NCBI RefSeq assembly: GCF_013409935.1
Contig: NZ_JACCCO010000001.1
Span: 992,001-1,056,000, forward strand
Length of the DNA: 64,000 nt
Direction: 5' to 3'
Source: Streptosporangium sandarakinum
GTDB lineage: Bacteria; Actinomycetota; Actinomycetes; Streptosporangiales; Streptosporangiaceae
Both the position numbers and the translations under genes were made by a program. Positions 35,321 through 45,276 of the stretch are shown here, piece after piece. Numbering within the stretch: position 1 is the stretch's first letter; each line of letters opens with the position of its first letter. The notes beneath the pieces were generated by a model. It did not search any database, had not been told where the DNA came from, and saw nothing but the letters and a program-made list of their open reading frames with translations.

Positions 35321-36197
35321 CGAACAGCCCGTTCCCGAGCGCGGCCTCGTGGTCCTCCCGGTGCTTGAGCAGGGCGCCGAGCGTGGCGGCGGCCAGGGCG
35401 GGGTCGAGGTCGCGGGCGCCGAGGGTCAGCAGGGCCTCGGTCCAGTCGAGGGTCTCGGCGATTCCCGGCGGCTTGACCAGGTCGGCCCCGCGCAGCCGCC
35501 CGGCCGCGCGGGCGACCTGCCGGGCGAGCGTCTCGGAGCAGGCGGGCAGGCGGCGCAGCAGGATCTCGACCTCGCGGTCGAAGGAGGGGTGCTCCAGCCA
35601 GTGGTAGAGGCAGCGCCGCTTCAGGGCGTCGTGCACCTCGCGGGTGCGGTTGGAGGTCAGCACGACGACCGGGGGACGCTCGGCGCGGATCGTGCCGAGC
35701 TCCGGGACGGAGATCGCGAAATCGGAGAGCACCTCGAGCAGGATCGCCTCGAACTCCACGTCGGCCCGGTCGACCTCGTCGATCAGCAGCACGCTGGGCC
35801 AGGTCTCGATCGCCCGCAGCAGCGGCCGGGCGATCAGGAAGCGCCGGTCGTAGACCTCCGTCTCCAGGCGGGCCGGGTCGGCGGCCCCGCCCGCCTCGGC
35901 GGCCTTGAGGTGCAGGAGCTGGCGGGCGAAGTCCCAGTCGTAGAGGGCCTGGGGGCCGTCGAGGCCCTCGTAGCACTGCAACCTGATCAGCGGCGCGTCC
36001 AGCACGGCGGCCAGGGCCCTGGCCAGCTCGGTCTTGCCGACCCCCGCCGCGCCCTCCAGCAGCAGGGGGCGGCCCATCCGCAGCGCCAGGAAGGCGGCGG
36101 TGGCCAGCCCCTCGCCGGCGAGGTACGCCTGCCGGTCGAGCAACCCGGCCAGCTCGCCGGGCGAGCCGAGGTCTGACGCGTCGGTCGTCCGCACCAC
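35304..36197 (-). CDS. CoxD-like MoxR family ATPase
   Basis: AAA+ ATPase of 297 residues with Walker A (LLEGAAGVGKTELARALA), Walker B (VLLIDEVDRAD) and sensor motif VLTSNRTREV; the LQCYEGLDGPQALYDWD block is characteristic of CoxD. It heads the operon coxD-coxE-xdhC-mobA. In CO oxidisers this set follows the structural genes coxM-S-L; here the gene upstream is an unrelated PH-domain protein and no hydroxylase subunit is present in the window. Confidence 0.9.
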   Translation of the reverse strand: MVRTTDASDLGSPGELAGLLDRQAYLAGEGLATAAFLALRMGRPLLLEGAAGVGKTELARALAAVLDAPLIRLQCYEGLDGPQALYDWDFARQLLHLKAAEAGGAADPARLETEVYDRRFLIARPLLRAIETWPSVLLIDEVDRADVEFEAILLEVLSDFAISVPELGTIRAERPPVVVLTSNRTREVHDALKRRCLYHWLEHPSFDREVEILLRRLPACSETLARQVARAAGRLRGADLVKPPGIAETLDWTEALLTLGARDLDPALAAATLGALLKHREDHEAALGNGLFDDLRR

Positions 36198-36375
36198 ATC
36201 AGGCTACGCCCGCCCACCCGTTTCCAGGGGTTCCGGCGGTGTCCGGTTCCGGCTGATTCAGCGGTACGGCGGGCCCGGCGGACCAGCCGGTCCCGGCGGC
36301 GCTCGACGGCTCCCGGATCCGGCGGCCCCATCGGGTGGACCGGGCCCGGCGGCGCTCAGTGAAGCTCGGCGGCGT

Positions 36376-36834
36376 TCAGCGGCGCTCTTCGGTCTCCCCG
36401 CGCTCCCGGATGAGCGCCAGCAGCTCGCGGACCTGCCGTACGGTCCGGTCCTTCTCCGAGCCCTGCAGGCCCATGGCGCCGACGGTCGCGCCGTCGGCGA
36501 AGTCGATCTTGGCCCAGGGCTCGCTCTCGACCAGCGTCACCCCCAGGACCTCGGGCCACTCGTAGCGGTGCACCCGCAGCGGGTTGACCACGATGACGCC
36601 TTGCTCGTCGGCCTCCACCCGGCACCTCCCCAGCCGGTGCAGCAGCCAGGCGATCACCCCGCCGAGCGCGACCATCGCGATCCGGTCGGCCGGGCCGAAC
36701 GGCTCGGGGAGCACGAACGCCATCACCAGCGCGCCCAGCATGACCAACCCGGCGAAACCGTAGGCCACGACCCGCCCCTTCTTCGGCCGCCACACGACGG
36801 GCAACGCGGGCGCGGGGACGCTCTCGGGGCTCAC
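36376..36834 (-). CDS. PH domain-containing membrane protein
   Basis: A 152-residue protein with two membrane helices (VVAYGFAGLVMLGALVMAFVL and IAMVALGGVIAWLLHRL) followed by a small domain ending in a helix (RQVRELLALIRER). The pattern fits the bPH_6/CFP-6-like PH-domain family that often lies next to ribH in actinobacteria; function is unknown. GTG 36834 (reads MSPESVPAPALPVVWRPKKG) is the conserved start, though GAAGGA is about 13 nt away; a longer frame to 36891 is open. Confidence 0.82.
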   Translation of the reverse strand: MSPESVPAPALPVVWRPKKGRVVAYGFAGLVMLGALVMAFVLPEPFGPADRIAMVALGGVIAWLLHRLGRCRVEADEQGVIVVNPLRVHRYEWPEVLGVTLVESEPWAKIDFADGATVGAMGLQGSEKDRTVRQVRELLALIRERGETEERR

Positions 36835-37173
36835 TGGATGATCACGATCCTTCGGGAAACCGCCGCTCAGAGCGGTTGTGACGGCAATCACGGCACCTGA
36901 CGAAATCTATCGCACACCCCGGTGGCCCGTGCCCGCGGCTCGGCCGGGCCGCGCCGCGGCGGACCGGCGGGCGTCTGTACGGCACGGGCGGCACGGGCCG
37001 CCGGGCCGTGACGGGACCGGCGGGTCGGCCCGCGAACCCCGGGAGCGGGCGGGACGATCCCGGAAGCGGACCCTGGAAGCGGGACTTGGGAGCGGCCCCC
37101 GGGAGCGGGCCGGACGATCCCGGAAGCGGACCCTGGGCGCGGGCCCCGGGAGTGGCCGGGACCCGCGGGGTCC
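36835..37173. other. ribH-PH gene gap with a 60-bp tandem duplication
   Basis: No gene is convincing in these 339 bp. Positions 37041-37100 and 37101-37160 are two copies of a 60-bp GC-rich unit starting GGGAGCGGGC and sharing GGACGATCCCGGAAGCGGAC; they differ at several positions, mostly in the second half. The open plus-strand frames through the repeat (Gly/Arg/Pro) look like by-products of composition. Confidence 0.7.

Positions 37174-37174
<1 letters not shown>
37158..37174 (-). terminator. Short hairpin at the end of the rib operon
   Basis: GGGACCC-GCG-GGGTCCC is a perfect 7-bp stem beginning at the last base of the ribH stop codon. It is a plausible end point for the riboflavin operon, with no T-run. 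Confidence 0.5.
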
Positions 37175-39016
<1,842 letters not shown>

Positions 39017-39020
<4 letters not shown>

Positions 39021-39682
39021 AGCGCCTCCTCGGGGACGAGTGCCGCCCGGGAGGAGCGGTACTCCTTGAGCCAGTTCAGGAGCCCTGCCAGGACGAGCAC
39101 GAAGAACACCCCGTACACCGCCCCGGACACGACGAGTCCGGACTTGAAGGCCAGCGGCACGCCGACCAGGTCGACGGCCACCCAGACGATCCAGAAGTCG
39201 ACCAGCGCCCGCCCCTGCGCCCAGGTGGCGACGGCGCTGCCGACGAAGATGTAGGCGTCGGCGGCGACCAGGTAGTAGCCCTCGGGCGGCGGGACGGCCG
39301 CGCCCCAGGACAGCTTGGCGACGTAGAAGACGACGCCCACCGCGATCGTGCCGATCAGCAGGGTCGCGATCATCCCGGCGCGTTCGGCGGGCCGCGCGGG
39401 CCGCACGGGCAGGCTCCCGCCGTCGCGGATGCCGCGCGACCAGCGCCACCAGCCGTAGATCGCCAGGCCGCCGAACATGACCTGCTTGAGGGCGTTGCCG
39501 GTGATGTGCGCGGTGAGGGAGGCGACGAGCAGCAGCACCGCGCCGGTGAGCTGCACCGGCCAGGTCCACAGCGACCTGCGCATCGCCAGCAGCACCGTGG
39601 CCAGGGAGGCGACGTTGCCGACCAGGTCGGTCCAGAGCACCTTCGTGCCGAGGACCTCGAATCCCGCCTGCGCCCAGTTCAC
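39017..39682 (-). CDS. ribM: PnuC-family vitamin transporter, probable riboflavin importer RibM/PnuX
   Basis: A 221-residue membrane protein with about seven helices and the PnuC pattern ([46 protein letters not shown]). PnuC itself carries nicotinamide riboside, but family members encoded inside actinobacterial rib operons under FMN riboswitches (RibM of Streptomyces davawensis, PnuX of Corynebacterium) take up riboflavin. The location here between ribE and ribBA makes that role likely. GTG 39682 overlaps the ribE stop by 4 nt. Confidence 0.88.
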
Positions 39683-40287
39683 GCCCGGCCCCCGGGGACG
39701 TATCCGGCGGTCAGCTTCTCCACGTGCTTGGCGATGACGTCGGCCTCCAGGTTCACCGGGTCGCCCGGCCGCTTCGCGCCGAGGGTGGTGAGCCGCAGCG
39801 TGGTGGGGATCAGGCTGACGGTGAGGCTCTCGCCGTCCACGCCCGCCACGGTCAGGCTGACGCCGTCCACCGCGATCGAGCCCTTCTCGACCACGTAGCG
39901 GTTCAGCTCGGCCGGCAGCGAGATCCTGACGACCTCCCAGTGCTCGCCCGGCTCACGTGACAGCAGCGTGCCGGTGCCGTCGACGTGGCCCTGGACGATG
40001 TGGCCGCCCAGGCGCGCGTCGGCGCGGACGGCCCGTTCCAGGTTGACCGGGGAGCCGGGCCGCAGCGCCCCGAGGGAGCTGCGGTCCAGGGTCTCCTTCA
40101 TCACGTCGGCGGTGAAGACGTCGCCGTCCACCTCCACCACGGTCAGGCAGACGCCGTTGACGGCGATCGAGTCGCCGTGCCGGGCGTCGGCGGTCACGAC
40201 CGGGCCGCGGACCGACAGCCGCGCCGCGTCCGGCAGCGGCTCGACCGCGGCGATCTCGCCGAGCTCCTCAACGATTCCGGTGAACAT
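39679..40287 (-). CDS. ribE: Riboflavin synthase alpha chain
   Basis: A 202-residue protein of two tandem lumazine-binding barrels: [41 protein letters not shown] in the first and [30 protein letters not shown] in the second. It dismutates two lumazines to riboflavin. ATG 40287 is chosen because GAGGAG lies six bases upstream and MFTGIVEE is the invariant family start; an ATG two codons earlier overlaps that ribosome-binding site. The start overlaps ribD by 20 nt. Confidence 0.97.
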   Translation of the reverse strand: MFTGIVEELGEIAAVEPLPDAARLSVRGPVVTADARHGDSIAVNGVCLTVVEVDGDVFTADVMKETLDRSSLGALRPGSPVNLERAVRADARLGGHIVQGHVDGTGTLLSREPGEHWEVVRISLPAELNRYVVEKGSIAVDGVSLTVAGVDGESLTVSLIPTTLRLTTLGAKRPGDPVNLEADVIAKHVEKLTAGYVPGGRA

Positions 40288-41389
40288 CCGCATCTCCTCG
40301 AAGGGGTATCGGCCGGGCGGTGAGCCGCAGGTCCGGGCCGGTGGGGGTGACATCCTCGAACTCCAGCCGGTGGGTGCCGGCGATCGTGGCGACGCCGGCC
40401 GGTCCGAGCGCGGCGGCCCCCGCGCCCAGCAGCGCGGGCGCGAGGTAGCCGACGACCCGGTCCACCAGGCCCTCGCGCAGGAACGAGCCCGCGAGCGTGG
40501 GCCCGCCCTCCAGCAGCACGCCGACGACCTCCCGGCGGCGCAGCTCGGCGAGCAGCTCCGCCAGGTCGAGGCCGTACGGCTCGCGCCGCGGCAGCCGCAC
40601 CACCTCGGCCCGCCCGGCGATGGCCTTGACCGCGACGGGGTCGGCTTCGGCGGCGACCGCCACCAGGGTGGGCGCCCCGCCGTCCAGGACGCGGGCGCCG
40701 GCGGGGGTGCGGGCGGCGGAGTCGACGACCACGCGCAGCGGCTGCCGGGCGGGCGGCCCGCCGGCGGGGCGGGCGGTCAGGAGGGGGTCGTCGGCGAGAA
40801 CGGTGCCGATGCCCGCCACGACCGCGTCGGCCTCGGCGCGCAGGCGGTGCACGTCGGCGCGGGCCTCGGGGGAGGTGATCCACTGGCTGGTGCCGTCGGC
40901 GGCGGCCGAGCGGCCGTCCAGCGTCGCGGCGTACTTCCAGGTGACGTGCGGGCGGCCGAGCCGTACGGAGGTCAGCCACTCGGCGTTGCCGCGCTCGGCC
41001 TCGGCGGCGAGGACGCCGGTCTCCACCGTCACCCCGTGCCGCCGCAGGCGTTCGGCGCCGCCGGCGGCCTGCGGGTTGGGGTCGCGCACCGCGACGACGA
41101 CGCGGGCGACGCCCGCCGCCAGCAGCGCGGCGGAGCAGGGCCCGGTGCGCCCGGTGTGGTCGCAGGGTTCGAGGGTGACGTAGGCGGTGCCGCCCCGGGC
41201 GCGCTCGCCGGCGGCGCGCAGCGCGACCACCTCGGCGTGGGGGCCGCCGGCGTGGGCGTGGAACCCCTCCCCCGCCACCCGGCCCGAGGCGTCGAGGACG
41301 ACGCATCCGACCACGGGGTTGGGGCTGGTGGTGCCGCGTCCGCGCGCGGCGAGCTCGATCGCCCGGCGCATGTGCGCCAGATCAGTCAC
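40268..41389 (-). CDS. ribD: Bifunctional pyrimidine deaminase/reductase
   Basis: A 373-residue fusion: N-terminal cytidine-deaminase-like domain (SPNPVVGCVVLD, zinc ligands in GGPHAEVVAL and LEPCDHTGRTGPC) and C-terminal NADPH-dependent reductase (WKYAATLDGRSAAADG, GIGTVLADDPLLTAR, VLLEGGPTLAGSF). GTG 41389 has GAGGAG six bases upstream and is the family start. The longer open frame to 41539 runs into the FMN riboswitch and is rejected. First gene of the riboflavin operon. Confidence 0.96.
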   Translation of the reverse strand: MTDLAHMRRAIELAARGRGTTSPNPVVGCVVLDASGRVAGEGFHAHAGGPHAEVVALRAAGERARGGTAYVTLEPCDHTGRTGPCSAALLAAGVARVVVAVRDPNPQAAGGAERLRRHGVTVETGVLAAEAERGNAEWLTSVRLGRPHVTWKYAATLDGRSAAADGTSQWITSPEARADVHRLRAEADAVVAGIGTVLADDPLLTARPAGGPPARQPLRVVVDSAARTPAGARVLDGGAPTLVAVAAEADPVAVKAIAGRAEVVRLPRREPYGLDLAELLAELRRREVVGVLLEGGPTLAGSFLREGLVDRVVGYLAPALLGAGAAALGPAGVATIAGTHRLEFEDVTPTGPDLRLTARPIPLRGDADVHRNR

Positions 41390-41527
41390 CCGGGTCTCCT
41401 CGTCGCCAGTAGCTTTGCCTGCCACGGCGGCCCCGGGGGAGATCACGACGGCACGCGCGCCGCTCGCGGCGGCGGCCCGCACCGTCATCGGCGGAAGGGT
41501 GCCCGAAGACACTCCTCCCGCTCGCGC

Positions 41528-41650
41528 GCTTCCTCCCATCCGGACTTTAACCGTCGGTCCCGGAATTCCACCGGGTCAACCGGTCGATGGATTCGACCGG
41601 GTCGCGGACTGTAACCGCCGGTTCGGAGTTTCACCGACCCCGGAGCACGC
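41528..41650 (-). promoter_or_regulatory. FMN riboswitch (RFN element)
   Basis: Read on the minus strand, the element contains the conserved RFN blocks in order: GTGCTCCGGGGTCGGTGAAA, CCGAACCGGCGGTTACAGTC, a variable P-stem, then GGTGGAATTCCGGGACCGAC, GGTTAAAGTCCGGATGGGAG and a closing GAAGC. These are the diagnostic sequences of FMN aptamers. About 140 nt separate the aptamer from the ribD GTG; there is no T-run there, so control is more likely at translation initiation than by an intrinsic terminator. Confidence 0.95.
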
Positions 41651-41778
41651 TGCTCTTGCCTTTCAAGGAGCGCCTCGCCGAAGGTCGGCGTCCCCGTACA
41701 TCAGTGTGCCACGCGCGGCAAACCGCATGGAACACCCCTACCGAATGCCGGAACCCCCTCAAAGGCGGCCCGGACGGC

Positions 41779-42606
41779 TCAGGCGGCCCGCCCGGCCGTC
41801 AGGCGCCGCGCCCGGCGGGCGTCGGGGCTGTAGCGCACCGGGGTGGGGACCAGGCCGATGCCGGTCTGCAGCGCCCTCAGGGTGGCGGTGGCCCACAGGT
41901 CGCCGAACGGTGTGCCGGGCAGGCCGTACAGCCTGCGTGCCCAGCGCGGCATGGTGGCGAAGGCCAGCACGGTCAGCGCGGGCAGGACCGGTTTGAACGG
42001 CAGGAGGTACGGCGGGAGCGGCGCGCTGATGGACTGGGTGATCGACTGGCGCAGCGGGTGCGGCACCTCGGGGGCGAAGTAGAGGCCGGGACGGCGCGCC
42101 TCGATGTAGTCGCGCATCTCGCGGACCGAGCCGGGCACGGCGTCCGGGCTGAGGCCGACGACCTCGGCGGCGTGCCGCTGCTCGGCCACGAACCGGTCGG
42201 CCTCGGCGTCGCTCAGCCGCACCCCGGCCCGCCGGGCGACCGACAGGTAGGAGTCGACCTCGCCGACGTGGACCCAGGCCAGCGCGTCGGGGTCGTCGAG
42301 GCGGTAGCGCTCCCCGGTGTCGGGGTCGAAGGCCCGGAGCCGGGAGTGGATCTTCCTGACCCTGGCCCCGGCCGCGGCGACCTCGGCGGTCGTGCCGTAG
42401 GTCCGCACCCGGACGAACTCGGAGGTGCGCAGGAAGCGCGACCACGCCTCGGCCGGGTCCATCAGCGCGGAGTTCTGCGCGACCCCGCGCATCGCCCTGG
42501 GGTGCAGGCCCTGCATCAGCAGCGCCCTGAACCCGCCGACCAGCAGGATCGGCTCGCCCATCACGCGCCAGGTCACCGAGCCCGGTCCGAACAGCCCGTG
42601 ATCCAT
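41779..42606 (-). CDS. DUF2236 (MpaB-like oxygenase family) protein
   Basis: A 275-residue protein with the DUF2236 pattern: LFGPGSVTWRVMGEPILLVGGFRALLMQGLHPRAMRGV (in short blocks), HVGEVDSYLSVARR and a hydrophobic C-terminal helix (LPPYLLPFKPVLPALTVLAF). Relatives include the rubber oxygenase Lcp and the fungal MpaB' oxygenase, which bind b-type haem; histidines in the GLHPRAM region could be ligands. The substrate is unknown. The ATG has GGGAGG seven bases upstream. It lies beyond the FMN riboswitch and is not part of the rib operon. Confidence 0.82.
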   Translation of the reverse strand: MDHGLFGPGSVTWRVMGEPILLVGGFRALLMQGLHPRAMRGVAQNSALMDPAEAWSRFLRTSEFVRVRTYGTTAEVAAAGARVRKIHSRLRAFDPDTGERYRLDDPDALAWVHVGEVDSYLSVARRAGVRLSDAEADRFVAEQRHAAEVVGLSPDAVPGSVREMRDYIEARRPGLYFAPEVPHPLRQSITQSISAPLPPYLLPFKPVLPALTVLAFATMPRWARRLYGLPGTPFGDLWATATLRALQTGIGLVPTPVRYSPDARRARRLTAGRAA

Positions 42607-42750
42607 GCGTCACCTCCCGTCGTGAACGCGTGGGCACCCCCGGGTGACCGGGGGCGACACGTCTCGGGCCTATGACACAAGCATGACAGAACCCCGGCGG
42701 GAGCGGACGGGCCGGTCAGGCGTTATCGCCGGCCGGGCCGATCTCACCGG

Positions 42751-43428
42751 TCAGGCGTTCTCGCCGGCCGGGCCGATCTTGCCGGCGACGGAGCGCAGGA
42801 CGTCCACCGCGTGGGCCGGGTCGTCGGCGCCGTAGACGGCGTTGCCCGCCACGAAGACGTCCGCGCCCGCCTCGGCGCAGCGCTCGATGGTGTGCTCCGA
42901 CACGCCCCCGTCCACCTGCAGCCAGAGCCGGCCGCCGTGCGCGTCGATCAGCTCGCGGGACCGGCGGATCTTGGGCAGCACCATGTCGAGGAACCTCTGC
43001 CCGCCGAAGCCGGGCTCGACCGTCATGAGCAGCAGCATGTCGATCTCACCGAGCAGGTCCTCGTACGGCTCGACGGGGGTGGCCGGGTTCAGCGCGAGGC
43101 CCGCGCGCGCCCCGGCGGCGCGGATCTCGCGCAGGGTGCGGACCGGCGCCTTGGCGGCCTCGGCGTGGATCGTCACGCTGCCCGCGCCCGCCTCGGCGTA
43201 GGCCGGGGCCCAGCGGTCCGGGTCCTCGATCATGAGGTGGCAGTCGAGCGGCAGTGAGGTGGCCTTGAGCAGCGACTCCACGACCGGCAGGCCGAGGGTC
43301 AGGTTGGGCACGAAGTGGTTGTCCATGACGTCCACGTGCAGCCAGTCGGCGTTGGGAACCGCCGCGGCCGCCTCGGCGAGACGGGCGAAGTCGGCGGACA
43401 GGATGCTGGGTGAGATCTGTACGGCCAT
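42751..43428 (-). CDS. rpe: Ribulose-phosphate 3-epimerase
   Basis: A TIM-barrel epimerase of 225 residues interconverting ribulose-5-phosphate and xylulose-5-phosphate. Signatures are [30 protein letters not shown] (metal-binding His/Asp), [26 protein letters not shown] and [11 protein letters not shown]. It makes sense near the riboflavin genes because ribulose-5-phosphate is a riboflavin precursor, and rpe lies upstream of rib genes in many actinobacteria. Confidence 0.97.
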   Translation of the reverse strand: MAVQISPSILSADFARLAEAAAAVPNADWLHVDVMDNHFVPNLTLGLPVVESLLKATSLPLDCHLMIEDPDRWAPAYAEAGAGSVTIHAEAAKAPVRTLREIRAAGARAGLALNPATPVEPYEDLLGEIDMLLLMTVEPGFGGQRFLDMVLPKIRRSRELIDAHGGRLWLQVDGGVSEHTIERCAEAGADVFVAGNAVYGADDPAHAVDVLRSVAGKIGPAGENA

Positions 43429-43620
43429 GATGCGGCCGAGTCTATTGGGCGGCCCCCGCCGGCCCTTCCCCGGCCGCCCCGGTCACCCCGCCGGCCCTCC
43501 CGATCACCTGACCGGCTCTCCCCGTCGCCTTTCGCCGCCCTCCATCGCCTCGCCCCCCTTCGCCGCCCGGCGAGCGCCGTTCCCGCGCCGGGCCGCCCCG
43601 GACGCCGGACCCCGGAACGT

Positions 43621-43635
43621 CGTAGATGATCTACG
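43621..43635. promoter_or_regulatory. 15-bp palindrome upstream of the MptB-like gene
   Basis: CGTAGAT-G-ATCTACG is a perfect 7+7 dyad with one central base in the divergent rpe/MptB gap. TAATCT, a -10-like hexamer, follows at 43649-43654, nine bases before the ATG at 43663. The geometry fits a repressor operator just upstream of the -10; BlaI/CopY or TetR-type regulators use such dyads, but none is encoded nearby. Confidence 0.5.
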
Positions 43636-43662
43636 TTCGTGGGTGTTCTAATCTGGAAGCCG

Positions 43663-45276
43663 ATGCCGGAGCCGGTGCTCGTCCCCGCTCCCCGCCGGGC
43701 CGCGCGGCTCGCCGGGCGCGCCGGGCTCGCCCTGACCGGCTCCGCCGTCGCGGCCGTGCTGCTCCTCTGCCTGGCGGGTCCCTCGGCCGCGGTGCCCGCC
43801 CTCGGCGGTGACGGCCCGCCCTGGTCCTTCTCGGCCGCGCCCGCCGCCACCCCGGTGATCCTGCTGTGCGCCGCGGCGATCGTCGCCGGCGCGCTGGGGA
43901 CCGGCGCCGGGCTGTACGCGCTGCGCCGGGGCTGGCGTCCCGCGCCGGGCCCGATGCTCGCGGCCTCGGCGGCGGCCGTCCTCGCCCTCGTCCTCGTGCC
44001 GCCCGCCGGTTCGACCGACGTGCTCAACTACGCGGTCTACGGGCGCATCGCCGCGCTGGGGCACGACCCGTACGTGACGGCCCCGGCGTGGCTGCACGCC
44101 GTGGGCGACCCGGTCGGCGCGTTCGCCCCGACGGCCTGGCGGAACGCCCCGTCGGTGTACGGGCCGGTGGCCACCTGGGCGCAGCAGGCCGCCTCGTGGC
44201 TGGGCGGCGCGTCGATGGCCCGCACGGTCTTCGCCTGGAAGGCGATGGCCGGGCTGGCGTTCCTGCTGTCGGCGCTCCTCCTGGACCGGCTGGCCGGGCC
44301 TGGCCGCGACCGGCGGGTCCGCGCCCACCTGCTGTGGAGCCTCAACCCGCTGATGCTGTGGCACGTGGTGGCCGGCGGCCACGTCGACGGGCTGGGGGCG
44401 CTCCTGCTGCTCGGGGCCTTCCTCGCGGCCCGCCGTGGCGACCTGGGCACCGGTCCGCGCGGCGGCTCGGGCGGCCGGGGCGGAGCGAGCGGCGGTGTGG
44501 GCGGCGGCCTGGTGGCGGGCGTGCTGCTCGGCGCGGCGGCCGCCGTCAAGGCGCCGTTCGCGCTGGCCGGGGCCGGGCTGTTCTGGGCGGCACGCCGGTC
44601 GCCCGCCACGCTGGCGGCCACGGCCGCCGGGACGCTCGCGGCCCTGGCGGCGGCCTACGCCACGCGGGGCCCGGAGGCGCTGGCGAACGTCGCCGGCAAG
44701 GTCGCCTCCCGCGCGCTGGCCGACCCGTGGCGGGTGGTCGCGACGGCGCTCGGCGAGGGGCCGGAGGCCGCCGCGCTGGAGGGGCGGCTCGCCCTCGGCG
44801 CGGCCGTCCTGGCCGCCGCGCTGCTGTGCCTCCGGCTGCCCGCCGCGCCGTCCGGGCCACTGGCCGGACCACTGGCCGGACCGCAGGCCGGGCTGCAGGC
44901 CGTACGGCCGGCGCTGGCGTGCTGCCTGGGCTGGCTGCTCACCTCGCCGATGCAGCACCCCTGGTACGACGCCCTGCTGTTCCCGCTCCTCGCGCTCATG
45001 CCCGCCTGCCGCCTCGACGGGCTGATGCTGGTCCGCGGCGTCGTGACGAGCCTCGTCTACCTGCCCGGCGCCGTGGGGCTGCTCGCGCTCCCGCCCGCCC
45101 CGCTCGTCCGCTGGGCCGCCGAGGTCTACCGCCCCTGGGTGGCCCCGCTGGCCTCCGACGTCGTCATCGCCTGCGTCGTGGCGCTGGCCCTGGCCGGGCG
45201 GCTGGGCGCCCGGCCGCTGCCGCCGGGTCCCGCGCTCCCCGCCGGAGCGGGACGCGCGGATCAGAGGACGAGCTGA
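43663..45276 (+). CDS. Polyprenol-phosphomannose-dependent mannosyltransferase, MptB-like
   Basis: A polytopic membrane protein of 537 residues with about twelve helices. The GT-C motif STDVLNYAVYGRIAALGHDPYV with its acidic residue, followed by PSVYGPVATWAQQAAS, is the pattern of MptA/MptB alpha-1,6-mannosyltransferases that extend lipomannan-type glycans from polyprenol-P-mannose on the outer membrane face. The donor and acceptor are inferred. A Gly/Arg linker (about residues 266-285) interrupts the helices. ATG 43663 lies nine bases after a TAATCT -10-like element, so the mRNA may be leaderless; an in-frame GTG at 43639 is also open. Confidence 0.8.
   Translation: MPEPVLVPAPRRAARLAGRAGLALTGSAVAAVLLLCLAGPSAAVPALGGDGPPWSFSAAPAATPVILLCAAAIVAGALGTGAGLYALRRGWRPAPGPMLAASAAAVLALVLVPPAGSTDVLNYAVYGRIAALGHDPYVTAPAWLHAVGDPVGAFAPTAWRNAPSVYGPVATWAQQAASWLGGASMARTVFAWKAMAGLAFLLSALLLDRLAGPGRDRRVRAHLLWSLNPLMLWHVVAGGHVDGLGALLLLGAFLAARRGDLGTGPRGGSGGRGGASGGVGGGLVAGVLLGAAAAVKAPFALAGAGLFWAARRSPATLAATAAGTLAALAAAYATRGPEALANVAGKVASRALADPWRVVATALGEGPEAAALEGRLALGAAVLAAALLCLRLPAAPSGPLAGPLAGPQAGLQAVRPALACCLGWLLTSPMQHPWYDALLFPLLALMPACRLDGLMLVRGVVTSLVYLPGAVGLLALPPAPLVRWAAEVYRPWVAPLASDVVIACVVALALAGRLGARPLPPGPALPAGAGRADQRTS

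Noticed and set aside
41390..41539. N-terminal extension of ribD from 41539
   Set aside because: It overlaps the end of the FMN riboswitch and lacks conserved residues. GTG 41389 has a better ribosome-binding site and fits family length.
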